In this document: positions 15,180 to 23,816 of the stretch, one piece after another
Position numbering within the stretch: position 1 is the stretch's first letter
How the letters are laid out: each line of letters begins with the position of its first letter
Source: UWMA-0277 sp965183885
Lineage (GTDB): Bacteria; Bacteroidota; Bacteroidia; Flavobacteriales; BACL11
Direction: 5' to 3'
Length of the DNA stretch: 64,000 nucleotides
Assembly: GCA_965183885.1 (NCBI GenBank)
Contig: OZ238992.1
Coordinates: 1,178,001-1,242,000 of the forward strand
Position numbers and translations under genes: made by a program
The notes under the pieces: generated by a model
The model's input: the letters and a program-made list of their open reading frames with translations, nothing else
Databases searched by the model: none
What the model was told of the DNA's origin: nothing

Positions 15180-17717
15180 ATGGAAGCAAGCACAAAGAAA
15201 ATACTAGGCACATTAGCAGCTGTTGCAGCCGTTGGTGGAGGTTTCTACCTCATTAAGAAAGGCAAAAAGCTTCTAGCCGGGGCAAAAATGAACTTTGCCC
15301 TCCTAAGATTCCGTATTCACAAGATGAACTTGCAAGAAGTTCAATTTGCGGTAAAACTTCGCTGTTACAATCCCACTAAAGCACCCATCACATTAGCCGT
15401 TAACCAGGTAGTTGCAAACTATAAAGGTTCGGCAATCGCTTATTCCACCCCCGATATTAAAGGACTTACTATTGGAGCAGGCAAAACACAAGAGCCTGAA
15501 ATCCTCTTTCAAGTACCATACCTGAATCTAATGGGTAAAGGTCTTACCCTCTCCGTGCTTTCCAATACCGAACAGTTGAAAAAGGACATGACTTTTACCA
15601 TGACTATTAGTGTCAATGGCGAAACTATTACTACCACACAATCATTATCAGAGGACGAAAATATGAACGGAATAGCATTGGGCGAATTAGGCATAGTGTC
15701 TGGCCCACGAAATACCCAAAACGGAAAGAAGTTCAACCACCTTATAAAAAAGGCAAACGGACAGGATGTATTTATCAAAAACGGTAACGTCATTGAAACA
15801 GTTGAAAACTGCATAGATACCATTGGCTCACATTTTAGAGAGGTTGAAGAACTGGCAAGTCTGCTTAAAAGCGATACGCTGAAAGATACTTGTCGTAATA
15901 TCTTTAACTTTTCTTACACCTATTTGCAATACCATAAAGACGATGATGGAACGGAACAGCTCCGCACTCCTTCACGTTCTTGGCTTGACGGACAAATAAA
16001 GTTCAAGCAAAAAGGCAGAAAAACCGCAGGTATTGATTGTGACGATTACAGCATCTTTGTAGGTTCACTCTTAAAATGTTTGGGGATTCCCTTCAAACTT
16101 CGCATTACCAAATATGATGGTAAAAAGAATTTTCAGCACATCTATGTGATTGTTCCTGCCGTTGGCGATTCAGAGGACGAAATTGTAATAGACCCTGTAT
16201 TATCAAAATTCGATTATCAAAAGCCATACAGCTTTGAAAAGTCTGACTTTGATATGTCTCCACTACAATTAGCAGGGCTTCGTGGCATTGACGGTTTAAC
16301 AGGTTCAAGTGCATTGGGCTTGCCTATTTCCGTATTATCAGGCATTGATTTGGCTGGTGGTCATCAGGCACAAGCTGACCATGAAGAATTGATTGCTATT
16401 GTATCAGGAGTTGACTTTGATGAAGCTGTAAACGGATTGGGTGATGCGGACGATGCCACATACCGCTATTTAGTCCGCACCCGGAACTTTTTAAAGAAAG
16501 AAGACAATCGAGCTAAGATGGCTCATATCCAAAACCCAACACAATTCATTTCAATGTTGGACCAGGCAATCAAGTTTTGGAATACACCAAGGCGTGATGC
16601 GGTATTGGAAAAGCTTGCTGATATAGAAGAAAAGCTTGCACAAACAGGACTGATAAAATATGATAGCGAGGCTCTACAAGGTTTAGCAGAACTCGATGCC
16701 ATAGAAGAAGAATTGGATGGAGTGGTTTCTGAGGAAGTAGGCGACCTTGGTTTGTTCAGGCGTAGAAAAGGAAAAAGACGTGGCGGATTCTTTCGTTCTA
16801 TAAAACGCATCGGAAAGAAGATTGGCAAAGGCATTAAGAAAGCTGCTAAAAAAGTCGGTAAAGTAGCCAAGAAAGTGGTCAAGGCGATTGTGAGGTTCAA
16901 CCCTTTAACCATAGCTATAAGAGGTGGTTTATTGGCTGCCTTACGATTAAACATGTTCGGCATTGCCAAAAAAATGCAATACGCATACTTACCCGATAAC
17001 CTTGCAAGCAAATACAACTTAGACCCAGCCAAACTAAGAAAAATCAAAAAAGTACATGGCAAGGTAAGAAAGCTCTTTAGAGGCTTACAAGGCAGAGAAA
17101 AGAACCTGAGAAAAGCCATTATTAAGGGTGCTAAACAGAAAAGCTCTGACTTCTCGCTTAAAGGCATGGATGGTTTGTTAGGTGACTTACAAGCCTTGGA
17201 ATCTATGGGCGAATTGGCTGAATTAGGCACTTTAGGTGCAGTTGCTACCGCAGCATCAGTAACCGCTGCAAGTGGAGTATTGGCAAAAATTGGTAGTTGG
17301 TTAAAGCCTATCAAGAACCTGTTTTCAAAAGTAAAAAACAAGTTTAAAAAGAAAGCTCCGGCACTTCCTGCACCATCACAGTTTACCGAGCAACAAGCAA
17401 GCAATACGCAAGCGTATGTTCCACCAACAAATAACATTTTACCTCAATCCAACAATACTGTTCCACAGCCAAGTTATTCGCCACAGCCAATAATGAAATC
17501 CGGGAACTACACTCCACAAACGGCAGCTTCAAGCTCAATAGTTAAAGCACCAAAGAAAGGCATGAGTAAGGGTGCTAAAATTGGAATCGGATTAGGTGTT
17601 GCAGCACTTCTTGGTACAGGTGCATATTTTGCTTTTCGCAAAAAGGACGATAAGCCAAAGAAACGTGCCTCAAAATCAAACTCCAAACAGGATTTAGGAA
17701 GTATAGCACTTCAATAA
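15180..17717 (+). CDS. large membrane-associated virion-type protein: LEA14-like domain, transglutaminase-like domain, cationic helix, C-terminal TM
   Basis: The product is about 845 residues. In order: an N-terminal membrane segment (LAAVAAVGGGFYLIKKGKK); an LEA14/WHy-like beta domain (CYNPTKAPITLAVNQVV); a transglutaminase-like fold whose triad reads as Cys287 (AGIDCDDYSIF), His320 (NFQHIYV) and Asp338 (VIDPVLSKFDY); acidic helices; a strongly cationic region near 525-580 (FRRRKGKRRGGF, then KKIGKGIKKAAKKVGK); a conserved-looking RFNPLTIAIRGGLLAALRLN block; a Pro/Gln-rich linker; and a C-terminal membrane segment ending FAFRKKDDKPKK. It opens the virion-type gene block. Transglutaminase-like folds act as cysteine proteases, cross-linkers or amidases. 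I infer a structural or entry protein and do not recognise a named family for the whole chain. Confidence 0.78.
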   Translation: MEASTKKILGTLAAVAAVGGGFYLIKKGKKLLAGAKMNFALLRFRIHKMNLQEVQFAVKLRCYNPTKAPITLAVNQVVANYKGSAIAYSTPDIKGLTIGAGKTQEPEILFQVPYLNLMGKGLTLSVLSNTEQLKKDMTFTMTISVNGETITTTQSLSEDENMNGIALGELGIVSGPRNTQNGKKFNHLIKKANGQDVFIKNGNVIETVENCIDTIGSHFREVEELASLLKSDTLKDTCRNIFNFSYTYLQYHKDDDGTEQLRTPSRSWLDGQIKFKQKGRKTAGIDCDDYSIFVGSLLKCLGIPFKLRITKYDGKKNFQHIYVIVPAVGDSEDEIVIDPVLSKFDYQKPYSFEKSDFDMSPLQLAGLRGIDGLTGSSALGLPISVLSGIDLAGGHQAQADHEELIAIVSGVDFDEAVNGLGDADDATYRYLVRTRNFLKKEDNRAKMAHIQNPTQFISMLDQAIKFWNTPRRDAVLEKLADIEEKLAQTGLIKYDSEALQGLAELDAIEEELDGVVSEEVGDLGLFRRRKGKRRGGFFRSIKRIGKKIGKGIKKAAKKVGKVAKKVVKAIVRFNPLTIAIRGGLLAALRLNMFGIAKKMQYAYLPDNLASKYNLDPAKLRKIKKVHGKVRKLFRGLQGREKNLRKAIIKGAKQKSSDFSLKGMDGLLGDLQALESMGELAELGTLGAVATAASVTAASGVLAKIGSWLKPIKNLFSKVKNKFKKKAPALPAPSQFTEQQASNTQAYVPPTNNILPQSNNTVPQPSYSPQPIMKSGNYTPQTAASSSIVKAPKKGMSKGAKIGIGLGVAALLGTGAYFAFRKKDDKPKKRASKSNSKQDLGSIALQ

Positions 17718-17750
17718 ATAAGTAGATAATCATTAATTAAAATTTTAAAC

Positions 17751-18404
17751 ATGGCAGTTAAAAGAACAACGTCAGGTGGTGGTACCAGAGCCACCAAAAT
17801 TGACTTTATGAAAGCTACCAACAACATAGGCAAGCCTATTGCTGCCGTGGCAGGGTTTGCAGTTGGTAAGTACGCTTTAAAGAAGTTAGAAAAGAGCCAA
17901 ACAGTAAGCGGATTATTGGGCAACGACATGAAAACTTACATCGTTCCCGCAGCCGTTACAATGGGCGGTCTTATTGGTACTCAGTTTACCAAAAACGAAT
18001 ATGTAAAGTTGGGCTTAGTAGGTGCAGCAGGTGCAGGTGTTGAATCCATCATCAAGAAAGCCACAGGTAAAACCATCCTTCAAGGATTAGAGGGCATTAT
18101 TGGTGATGAAGAGGATTACGATGAGATGGACGGACTTCAAGCCCTAAACCCTGTCACGCAAGCTTTACCAGCAGCCGACATTGACATCGAGCGAGAAATA
18201 GAAGCTTCGGTATCAGGTGCAGCCTCTGACTTCTCTATGAGTGATGACCCTATTGGTAATGCAGCAGCGGATTACGCCATGAGCGATGACCCGATTGGTG
18301 CATCAAATTATTCAGATGATGACGAACCAGTTGGGAAGATAAAAGAGATTGACCCTGACAGCATGGACTTCGATGTGTTTGCCGGGGATATGATGGCATC
18401 CTAA
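17751..18404 (+). CDS. element protein with hydrophobic helices and acidic C-terminus, candidate virion membrane protein
   Basis: The product is 217 residues. The first 120 have basic patches (AVKRTTSGGGTRATK) and Gly/Ala-rich hydrophobic stretches (IGKPIAAVAGFAVGKYALKK, MKTYIVPAAVTMGGLIG, LGLVGAAGAGVESIIKK). After GLEGIIGDEEDYDEMDG the chain becomes very acidic, with a duplicated DFSMSDDPIGNAAADYAMSDDPIG motif. I recognise no family. It sits between the transglutaminase-like protein and the capsid candidate, so a structural or scaffolding role is plausible. The start ATG at 17751 follows a 33-base gap. Confidence 0.68.
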   Translation: MAVKRTTSGGGTRATKIDFMKATNNIGKPIAAVAGFAVGKYALKKLEKSQTVSGLLGNDMKTYIVPAAVTMGGLIGTQFTKNEYVKLGLVGAAGAGVESIIKKATGKTILQGLEGIIGDEEDYDEMDGLQALNPVTQALPAADIDIEREIEASVSGAASDFSMSDDPIGNAAADYAMSDDPIGASNYSDDDEPVGKIKEIDPDSMDFDVFAGDMMAS

Positions 18405-18467
18405 GCACTTAAACAGTAACAATCAATTTATTTAATAACAGGCTATTGAGCCGCAAAACAAATTATC

Positions 18468-19310
18468 ATGGCAGATATTAATGAGCAAAACGATTTGTAC
18501 CCATCAATGGAAGACATCGAGGGTTTAGAGGAAGCTATTCTCGATAAAGAAGAGGAAGCGATTGAGAAAGAAGAAGACCAGGACGATGCAACGGAAGGCA
18601 TTGGCGAACTCGGACGTTCAAGACGTTGGAAAAGACGTAGAACACGTAGAGGTCGCAGACGCAGTAGTCGCAGACGTTCGGCACGTAGGTCTTACAATGC
18701 AGGGCAAAGAAGCACCGCAGTAAAAACAGGTTTAACAAAGAACTTGACTTCAAAAGGTCAGTTTGAATTGCGAAGACAGCAGCTTCCACCAGAGATTCAA
18801 AAGGCATTGAAAGATGCACGTATGCAAACCGTTGATACGGCAATCTACACCGTTAAGTCGATTAAGGACAAGTCCGATATTGATTTGATGGAGGCATCGG
18901 ATGATAAAAAGGCTGGTCGTACCAACCTGAATCGTGCCCAGTTGGATTCAGGAAAGTATTTCCTATTGACTGACATTGTACTTGAGTACGCTCATGGTGC
19001 ATCGGAAGAAGATAGCGACCCAGCAGATTTTGCTTTTGGTCAGTTTGCTTTACCTCCTGCAATCCTGAACGGTACGTTCGAGATGACATTAGGCACGAAG
19101 GTAATTGTACCTGAAATCTCATGTGCAATATTTGACGATACTGATACTACCAAACGTAAGTTCCAATACAAGCTTTCTAATCCAAAATGGTTGAAGCCAT
19201 CAATGGATATTACGCCAAAGCTGAACATGCCGAAATCGGTATCTGGCGACAAGGTTTATAACCCTGCCGTTAAAGTCACACTATTGGGAACTATCACAGA
19301 AAAGGCATAG
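18468..19310 (+). CDS. candidate major capsid or core protein with acidic and Arg-rich N-terminus
   Basis: The product is 280 residues. Residues 1-45 are acidic (EEAILDKEEEAIEKEEDQDD). Residues 50-75 are extremely Arg-rich (GRSRRWKRRRTRRGRRRSSR), a pattern of nucleic-acid-binding tails in small capsid and core proteins. The C-terminal 150 residues read as beta strands with short loops: YFLLTDIVLEYAHG, PPAILNGTFEMTLGTKVIVPEISCAIFDD, NPAVKVTLLGTITEKA. An intrinsic terminator lies 30 bases after the stop, as is common after an abundant structural protein gene. I infer capsid or core from these features; no family match is visible, and a DNA-condensing minor protein is the main alternative. Confidence 0.6.
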   Translation: MADINEQNDLYPSMEDIEGLEEAILDKEEEAIEKEEDQDDATEGIGELGRSRRWKRRRTRRGRRRSSRRRSARRSYNAGQRSTAVKTGLTKNLTSKGQFELRRQQLPPEIQKALKDARMQTVDTAIYTVKSIKDKSDIDLMEASDDKKAGRTNLNRAQLDSGKYFLLTDIVLEYAHGASEEDSDPADFAFGQFALPPAILNGTFEMTLGTKVIVPEISCAIFDDTDTTKRKFQYKLSNPKWLKPSMDITPKLNMPKSVSGDKVYNPAVKVTLLGTITEKA

Positions 19311-19341
19311 TCTTTCATTTTTGATAAACCATAATCGTTCG

Positions 19342-19377
19342 AGGGGCGGTAAGCGAATGCCTATCGCCCCTTTTTTT
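19342..19377 (+). terminator. intrinsic terminator after the capsid candidate
   Basis: AGGGGCG pairs with CGCCCCT (19342-19348 with 19365-19371) and a run of T follows at 19371-19377. It is the only strong hairpin terminator I see inside the left gene block, so it would make the 18468 gene the end of a short abundant message. Confidence 0.85.
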
Positions 19378-19396
19378 CTTCTTAATCAATTAAACA

Positions 19397-19789
19397 ATGG
19401 AAAAACAAAACGACAATAAAGTACGCAAACTTCAGGTCATCAAATTTGAAGTGAAGAAAGGCGAAACCTTTGAGTTTAACGGTAACACTAAAACTGAACA
19501 CGACCGCATTACAGGCTTCTTTCTTCGCTTATCCAATACCGAAGCATTACCTGGTTCAACATTTCGCATGTGGTTGGATGATGTAGAAATTATCCCTGAT
19601 GATACTGAGGTAGCCATTGCACATCACAATACAGATATGAGCATTCCTGATGTGACATTTCCTGTAGATGAAAAAGCAAAGAATAGTCCTGTTCGTATCA
19701 TCTATAAAGACGATAGCGAAAACCTTGCAGCAGACGACAGCTACAATGTGCGTGTGTACCTACTTGCCATTCAAGACAAAAAGAAGTAA
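19397..19789 (+). CDS. small beta-rich element protein, candidate minor virion protein
   Basis: The product is 130 residues without membrane segment or signal. It reads as a compact beta protein: RKLQVIKFEVKKGETFEFNG, ITGFFLRLSN, STFRMWLDDVEIIPDDTEV, SPVRIIYKDD, YNVRVYLLAIQDKKK. Strand order and length would suit a jelly-roll or Ig-like spike or penton protein. I recognise no family. It starts 86 bases after the capsid candidate, directly beyond the terminator, and is followed after 18 bases by the 395-residue protein. Confidence 0.66.
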   Translation: MEKQNDNKVRKLQVIKFEVKKGETFEFNGNTKTEHDRITGFFLRLSNTEALPGSTFRMWLDDVEIIPDDTEVAIAHHNTDMSIPDVTFPVDEKAKNSPVRIIYKDDSENLAADDSYNVRVYLLAIQDKKK

Positions 19790-19807
19790 TCCCCCAATAC
19801 TCCTGAA

Positions 19808-20995
19808 ATGAAAAGATACCACGTCATAAAAAAACTATCAGCTAATAATGAGCATCTGAACGACCAGGACTTGCTCCCTGCATCATGTAAATTGATAACA
19901 GGGATTGCAGTAACCACTACTGTAAAGAAACTAGCCGAAGCGGTTGATAGTACTACTCCTTTAGCTTTCCCACAAGGTTTGATTACACGTTTGTTGGCAT
20001 CTGATGGGGTGGCTAACCTGTTTTATTCATACATGCGAACTCGTCCTACATTGGATGAAAGCAAGACGTTTTTTGAAAGCGATATTCTACCTGAAATAGT
20101 TAATACACTATGCAATGGCATTCAATATCCTTGCCTGAATGAAGCACAGCAAGTAGAGTTTAGTGCTAAGCTAAATGAATTACTAATAGGTGGTAGTGAC
20201 CAAGAGGAAATTGATTGGGATGGGCGCTTTGGCGACTTGAAAACAGAATACAAAGCAAAGCTCTTTACTTTCCTAATGGGCACTTATGGCGAATTCGGTT
20301 TTAACCCTGAAACAGATTTAGAAGCTTATTATGTGGACTTACTTTTTCACACTTCTCCATCAGCACGAAGTTATGCGCTTTACAGGATTACAAGCAGCGT
20401 GTATTATAAGATACGTGGCAATGAATTTTTGGAGAGCTACTCAACGGTTTCTAAAAACATCAATACCTACGGTAACTCCATCCTACAAGATTATGACCGT
20501 CAGCTTGAGCAATTACAAAAAGATAAATTGGCGTATGAGCAAGCCGAAACACAAGGGTTAGCTCACTACCTGTTTGCTTCTGTTGGAGTCTTTGAAAAAG
20601 GGCAAAACATAGGGACTCTTGCTTATACAGAGCTTATCGCACAAGAAACACTTTCATTTATCTATCAGAATAAGACAGCTCTTTTTGTGCGACCTGTACT
20701 AAAGTACCAACGTCCCGATGCTTATGAGTGTGGCAGTTTAAGTCTCCTGGTTAATGGTAATAGTTTCTTGCTTCGTGATTATACGCTTACGGCAAACAGA
20801 AACATCAAATACCTATCCAAAGAAGTTATCCCATTCAGTGAACCACTGGACGTAAACAGCAGCATTCATACAGTTTATAAAAGCAATATGAAAAGTGGTA
20901 CTGAACCGCTTAACATACGCATTTACATTCAGTACGAAGATTTTAAAGAGTCATTGGCAAAAGTAGAACCAGAAACACAGGAGGCTGAGTTATGA
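19808..20995 (+). CDS. element protein of unknown function, mixed helical and beta, candidate virion protein
   Basis: The product is 395 residues. The first 270 are mainly helical with a central coiled stretch (YDRQLEQLQKDKLAYEQAETQG). The last 110 turn into beta strands (CGSLSLLVNGNSFLLRDYTL, NSSIHTVYKSNMKSGTEPLNIRIYIQYEDF). No catalytic motif is visible. It lies among the candidate virion genes and its stop overlaps the next start (ATGATGA at 20992), so the two are coupled. I do not recognise a family. Confidence 0.65.
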   Translation: MKRYHVIKKLSANNEHLNDQDLLPASCKLITGIAVTTTVKKLAEAVDSTTPLAFPQGLITRLLASDGVANLFYSYMRTRPTLDESKTFFESDILPEIVNTLCNGIQYPCLNEAQQVEFSAKLNELLIGGSDQEEIDWDGRFGDLKTEYKAKLFTFLMGTYGEFGFNPETDLEAYYVDLLFHTSPSARSYALYRITSSVYYKIRGNEFLESYSTVSKNINTYGNSILQDYDRQLEQLQKDKLAYEQAETQGLAHYLFASVGVFEKGQNIGTLAYTELIAQETLSFIYQNKTALFVRPVLKYQRPDAYECGSLSLLVNGNSFLLRDYTLTANRNIKYLSKEVIPFSEPLDVNSSIHTVYKSNMKSGTEPLNIRIYIQYEDFKESLAKVEPETQEAEL

Positions 20996-21360
20996 TGAAC
21001 ACAAGCGAACTGTTACACACCATTGCAAAAGACCGCATTGAAGGACTTCGCACGATAGATAGCTATCAATTGAAACCTGTAATGATAACGGTAACATCGG
21101 CAAAGCACAGCATCGACCTGAATAATGATATGTGGATTCTGAATACCAAATCCCTGCCAAATTCTATCGAGGAAATCGAAATGATTAGCAGCGATAATGT
21201 ATTTACCGCTACCCCCGAAGAATACGACTTTATGGATGAGTTTCGATTCCGAGTTTTTACCGATTACATAGACATCGAAACCATTGCAGAAACATTCAAG
21301 CCTTACCGCTTGGAATTTGTAAAGATTATTCCCCACCGAAACCCACATAGTGGGATTTAA
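20992..21360 (+). CDS. small element protein of unknown function
   Basis: The product is 122 residues, soluble, with strands such as KPVMITVTSAKHSIDLNNDMWILN and FRFRVFTDYIDIETIAETF. No family is recognised. The start overlaps the previous stop by four bases; either of two adjacent ATGs (20992 or 20995) could be used, and only 20992 is in this frame. It belongs to the virion-type block by position only. Confidence 0.62.
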   Translation: MMNTSELLHTIAKDRIEGLRTIDSYQLKPVMITVTSAKHSIDLNNDMWILNTKSLPNSIEEIEMISSDNVFTATPEEYDFMDEFRFRVFTDYIDIETIAETFKPYRLEFVKIIPHRNPHSGI

Positions 21361-21373
21361 AAGAAGTACAGCT

Positions 21374-22483
21374 ATGTTAGATTATAGAGAGCAGATACAA
21401 AGCATATACGAGTTTATAAAGCGTTCAGAGGTAGAACAGAAATACCCATACGCTTATGAAATATACCTGGTAACAGGCATTGACGAGACGGCACTCACTT
21501 CAAGAACTGCCGGAACAGAGATGTTCAATAGCGATATGGAGAAAGCCATTGAAAAGGCAAAACAAGCACATGGCACATTGCGTGTGAATGTATATGGTGG
21601 AAAGAGCCATAATGCCAAACATCTTAACGATTACACCATCAACGTTAGTGGACTAATGAATCCACCCAAAGCACCTTTGGAGCGTGGCGATATTCAGACT
21701 ATCGTGCAACAAGAAGTTGAAAAACAGCAAATCCAAAACAATACTGATGGACTAGGCGAAATCAATGGTCTATTGGGCTTGATTACAGGAGAAAACGAAC
21801 AGGCAAAAGGCAAGGTTGAAAGCTTGTTTGGTCTGTTCAATGCCTTATCCGGAAACAATAAGGAGGTCGAAAGAATCTCTTACCAAAAGCAATTGGATGA
21901 CTTTAAGTTTGAGACACGCTATACTAACCTTGAAGAACGGTACGAACGTTTACGTAATGAAAATGCGGAACTCCGTGCCGAAAAAGACCGCTACTATGGC
22001 GAAAACAAAGAACTAAAAACCGAAAAGACAGACCTTGAAAGCCGTCTTGCCGGATATGCTCCTAACGAAGTAATGAAGCGTGTTGCCACAGGTGCATTAG
22101 TAGGTATCGGTTCTCGCATCCTCACAAACAGTCCAAAAACAGCAGAGCTATTAGGGCTTTCAGCAGAGGAACTCAAAGGGGCTTTGGGTATGGTAGATGA
22201 TGGTTCTGAAGAATCAGCTCAAATTCCTGAAACCAATGTTGAGATTACCGATATGGGTTCTGCCAACTCTCCCGAAGACAAGAAGAAAGCAGAGATTATC
22301 AAAAATCTATCTGATGCCCTTAGAACATGGGAGCTGCAAGAGGTGGCTAAAATCGCAAACATCGTTGGCTTATGCCTGGATAAGGCAGAACTCATTAATA
22401 AAACCCTCATGTTCCTGAATCAAGCAGTTAATGGCATTTCGGAACCAGGAGAAACAGAATTAGACAACGAATTAGAACAATAA
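21374..22483 (+). CDS. coiled-coil element protein
   Basis: The product is about 369 residues. Residues 1-110 form a mixed fold of unknown kind. The middle holds a Gly/Leu-rich motif (DGLGEINGLLGLITGENEQ) followed by a long charged coiled coil of about 60 residues (YTNLEERYERLRNENAELRAE). A short hydrophobic Ala/Gly stretch (VATGALVGIGSRIL) and a helical C-terminus follow. The ATG at 21374 is preferred to the GTG at 21350 that overlaps the previous gene. Coiled coils of this kind occur in virion spikes and scaffolds; the role is unknown. Confidence 0.65.
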   Translation: MLDYREQIQSIYEFIKRSEVEQKYPYAYEIYLVTGIDETALTSRTAGTEMFNSDMEKAIEKAKQAHGTLRVNVYGGKSHNAKHLNDYTINVSGLMNPPKAPLERGDIQTIVQQEVEKQQIQNNTDGLGEINGLLGLITGENEQAKGKVESLFGLFNALSGNNKEVERISYQKQLDDFKFETRYTNLEERYERLRNENAELRAEKDRYYGENKELKTEKTDLESRLAGYAPNEVMKRVATGALVGIGSRILTNSPKTAELLGLSAEELKGALGMVDDGSEESAQIPETNVEITDMGSANSPEDKKKAEIIKNLSDALRTWELQEVAKIANIVGLCLDKAELINKTLMFLNQAVNGISEPGETELDNELEQ

Positions 22484-22495
22484 AAACATACGATT

Positions 22496-22672
22496 ATGAG
22501 AAAGTTTAAAGTAGGAATAACCATTGAAGCTGAAACTCCTGAAACAGTTAAGCAAGTCGGAAACCTTATCCAAAATGCAGTTGATAAGGTGGAACAAGAG
22601 GATATTATTAAGCTATTGACCAAGGTAGCGAAGAATCCGAAGATTGTAAAAACGGCATTGCGCTACATCTAA
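22496..22672 (+). CDS. 58-residue element protein
   Basis: A short gene between two larger ones: ATG at 22496, stop TAA at 22670-22672. The product starts MRKFKVGITIEAETPETVKQ and ends NPKIVKTALRYI; one strand and two helices. It fits the 12-base and 10-base gaps of the surrounding operon and uses the same codons as its neighbours, which is why I call it real. The function is unknown. Confidence 0.55.
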   Translation: MRKFKVGITIEAETPETVKQVGNLIQNAVDKVEQEDIIKLLTKVAKNPKIVKTALRYI

Positions 22673-22682
22673 AAATCAAGCT

Positions 22683-23159
22683 ATGGAGTTGGATAAGGCA
22701 AGTAAATCAGCACTCATTGGCACAGGTATTCGTGTAGGTATTCCCGTTGTAGCTCTTAGCATTGGTGGATTCCTGATTTATCGTGCCATTAAAAAACGTA
22801 GGAATCCTGACGGCACATCAGCAAGCGCAGCTCCTTCGATAAAGAAGATGGAAATAAAACAGCAGAACCTGACTATCTCTCCATCCGATGCAGCCTTATT
22901 TGCCAACACACTCTATGGTGCGATGCTTGATTTTGGCACGGATGAAGAAACCATTTACAGCACCATCGACAAGGTAAAAACCAAGGATGATATGCTGCTT
23001 GTGATAAAAGCTTTTGGATTAAAGATGTACTTGATTGGCGGTCGGGCAGCTTTTTTAGGTCAAAACCACAATCTAATTGGATGGCTTCGCTTTGAGTTAG
23101 GCGACAAAGAGATTGCCAAAATCAAACCCAAGTTCGATGGTTGGGGAATCCCTCTCTAA
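22683..23159 (+). CDS. single-pass membrane protein with annexin-repeat-like C-terminal region
   Basis: The product is 158 residues. The N-terminus carries one membrane segment followed by a basic patch (VGIPVVALSIGGFLIYRAIKKRR). After a Ser/Ala-rich linker comes a helical domain with an annexin-repeat-like sequence (DFGTDEETIYSTIDKVKTKD). In annexins the GT-D/E loop binds calcium and lipid; here only one repeat-like unit is visible, so the resemblance may be superficial. Position suggests a virion membrane protein. The next gene begins just after its stop. Confidence 0.65.
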   Translation: MELDKASKSALIGTGIRVGIPVVALSIGGFLIYRAIKKRRNPDGTSASAAPSIKKMEIKQQNLTISPSDAALFANTLYGAMLDFGTDEETIYSTIDKVKTKDDMLLVIKAFGLKMYLIGGRAAFLGQNHNLIGWLRFELGDKEIAKIKPKFDGWGIPL

Positions 23160-23173
23160 AAACACAGTTTACT

Positions 23174-23797
23174 ATGGATGCTAAGAAAAAGAAGATATTA
23201 TTTATTTCGGGAGGGGTGTTAACCACCGGGGCGATAGTGACCACAATTGTTTTGATTCGCAGAAGAAACAAACAGAGGCGTGGGCTATTGCCCCCAAGTG
23301 GTTCTGATAGAAGCCCAGCAAATATTCTGACCACAAACAACAATGCCCTGCCTTCTAATTTTAAGAATTGGAACGAAGGCAATACTTACCTCGCTTCAAT
23401 GCCAAGAGGTATTCGCAATAACAATCCGGGCAATATCATTCAAAGCAGTAGTAAGTGGCATGGCAAGCTATCCAAGGACCAGAATAAAGACAGACGATTC
23501 GAGATGTTTATTGCTCCTGAATATGGAGTAAGAGCCATGATAAAGCTTTTACAGAACTATATGGGCAAAGGATTTAATACGGCTGAGAAGATTGTACACC
23601 GATACGCTCCAAGCTTTGAGAATAACACAAAAGCATACATCAATACAGTATGCAAAGACTTAAAGGTGCAGCCACAAACCAAGTTACGACCAACAAAAAA
23701 TACGCTTCGCCTTTTGGTTCTCTCAATGGCAAAGGTGGAAAATGGGAAGAGCTATATCTCTCCACAGCTATTTGAACAAGCCTATTCAATGATTTAA
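23174..23797 (+). CDS. membrane-anchored muramidase-like protein, candidate virion entry enzyme
   Basis: The product is about 207 residues. An N-terminal membrane segment is flanked by basic residues (DAKKKKILFISGGVLTTGA, then IVLIRRRNKQRR). The soluble domain carries PRGIRNNNPGNIIQS, RFEMFIAPEYGVRAMIKLL and YINTVCKDLKV, a pattern seen in phage structural muralytic and lytic-transglycosylase-like proteins (often annotated structural protein P5). It would cut peptidoglycan during DNA entry; a separate endolysin at 37968 would serve exit. The ATG at 23174 is preferred over the TTG at 23141. Confidence 0.72.
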   Translation: MDAKKKKILFISGGVLTTGAIVTTIVLIRRRNKQRRGLLPPSGSDRSPANILTTNNNALPSNFKNWNEGNTYLASMPRGIRNNNPGNIIQSSSKWHGKLSKDQNKDRRFEMFIAPEYGVRAMIKLLQNYMGKGFNTAEKIVHRYAPSFENNTKAYINTVCKDLKVQPQTKLRPTKNTLRLLVLSMAKVENGKSYISPQLFEQAYSMI

Positions 23798-23816
23798 AAA
23801 CTTATATGATATTAAA

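Noticed and set aside
16523..17437. 304-codon open frame on the minus strand inside the transglutaminase-like gene
   Set aside because: It is caused by the composition of the + strand gene (Lys/Ala-rich), has no start context, and overlaps a well-supported gene.
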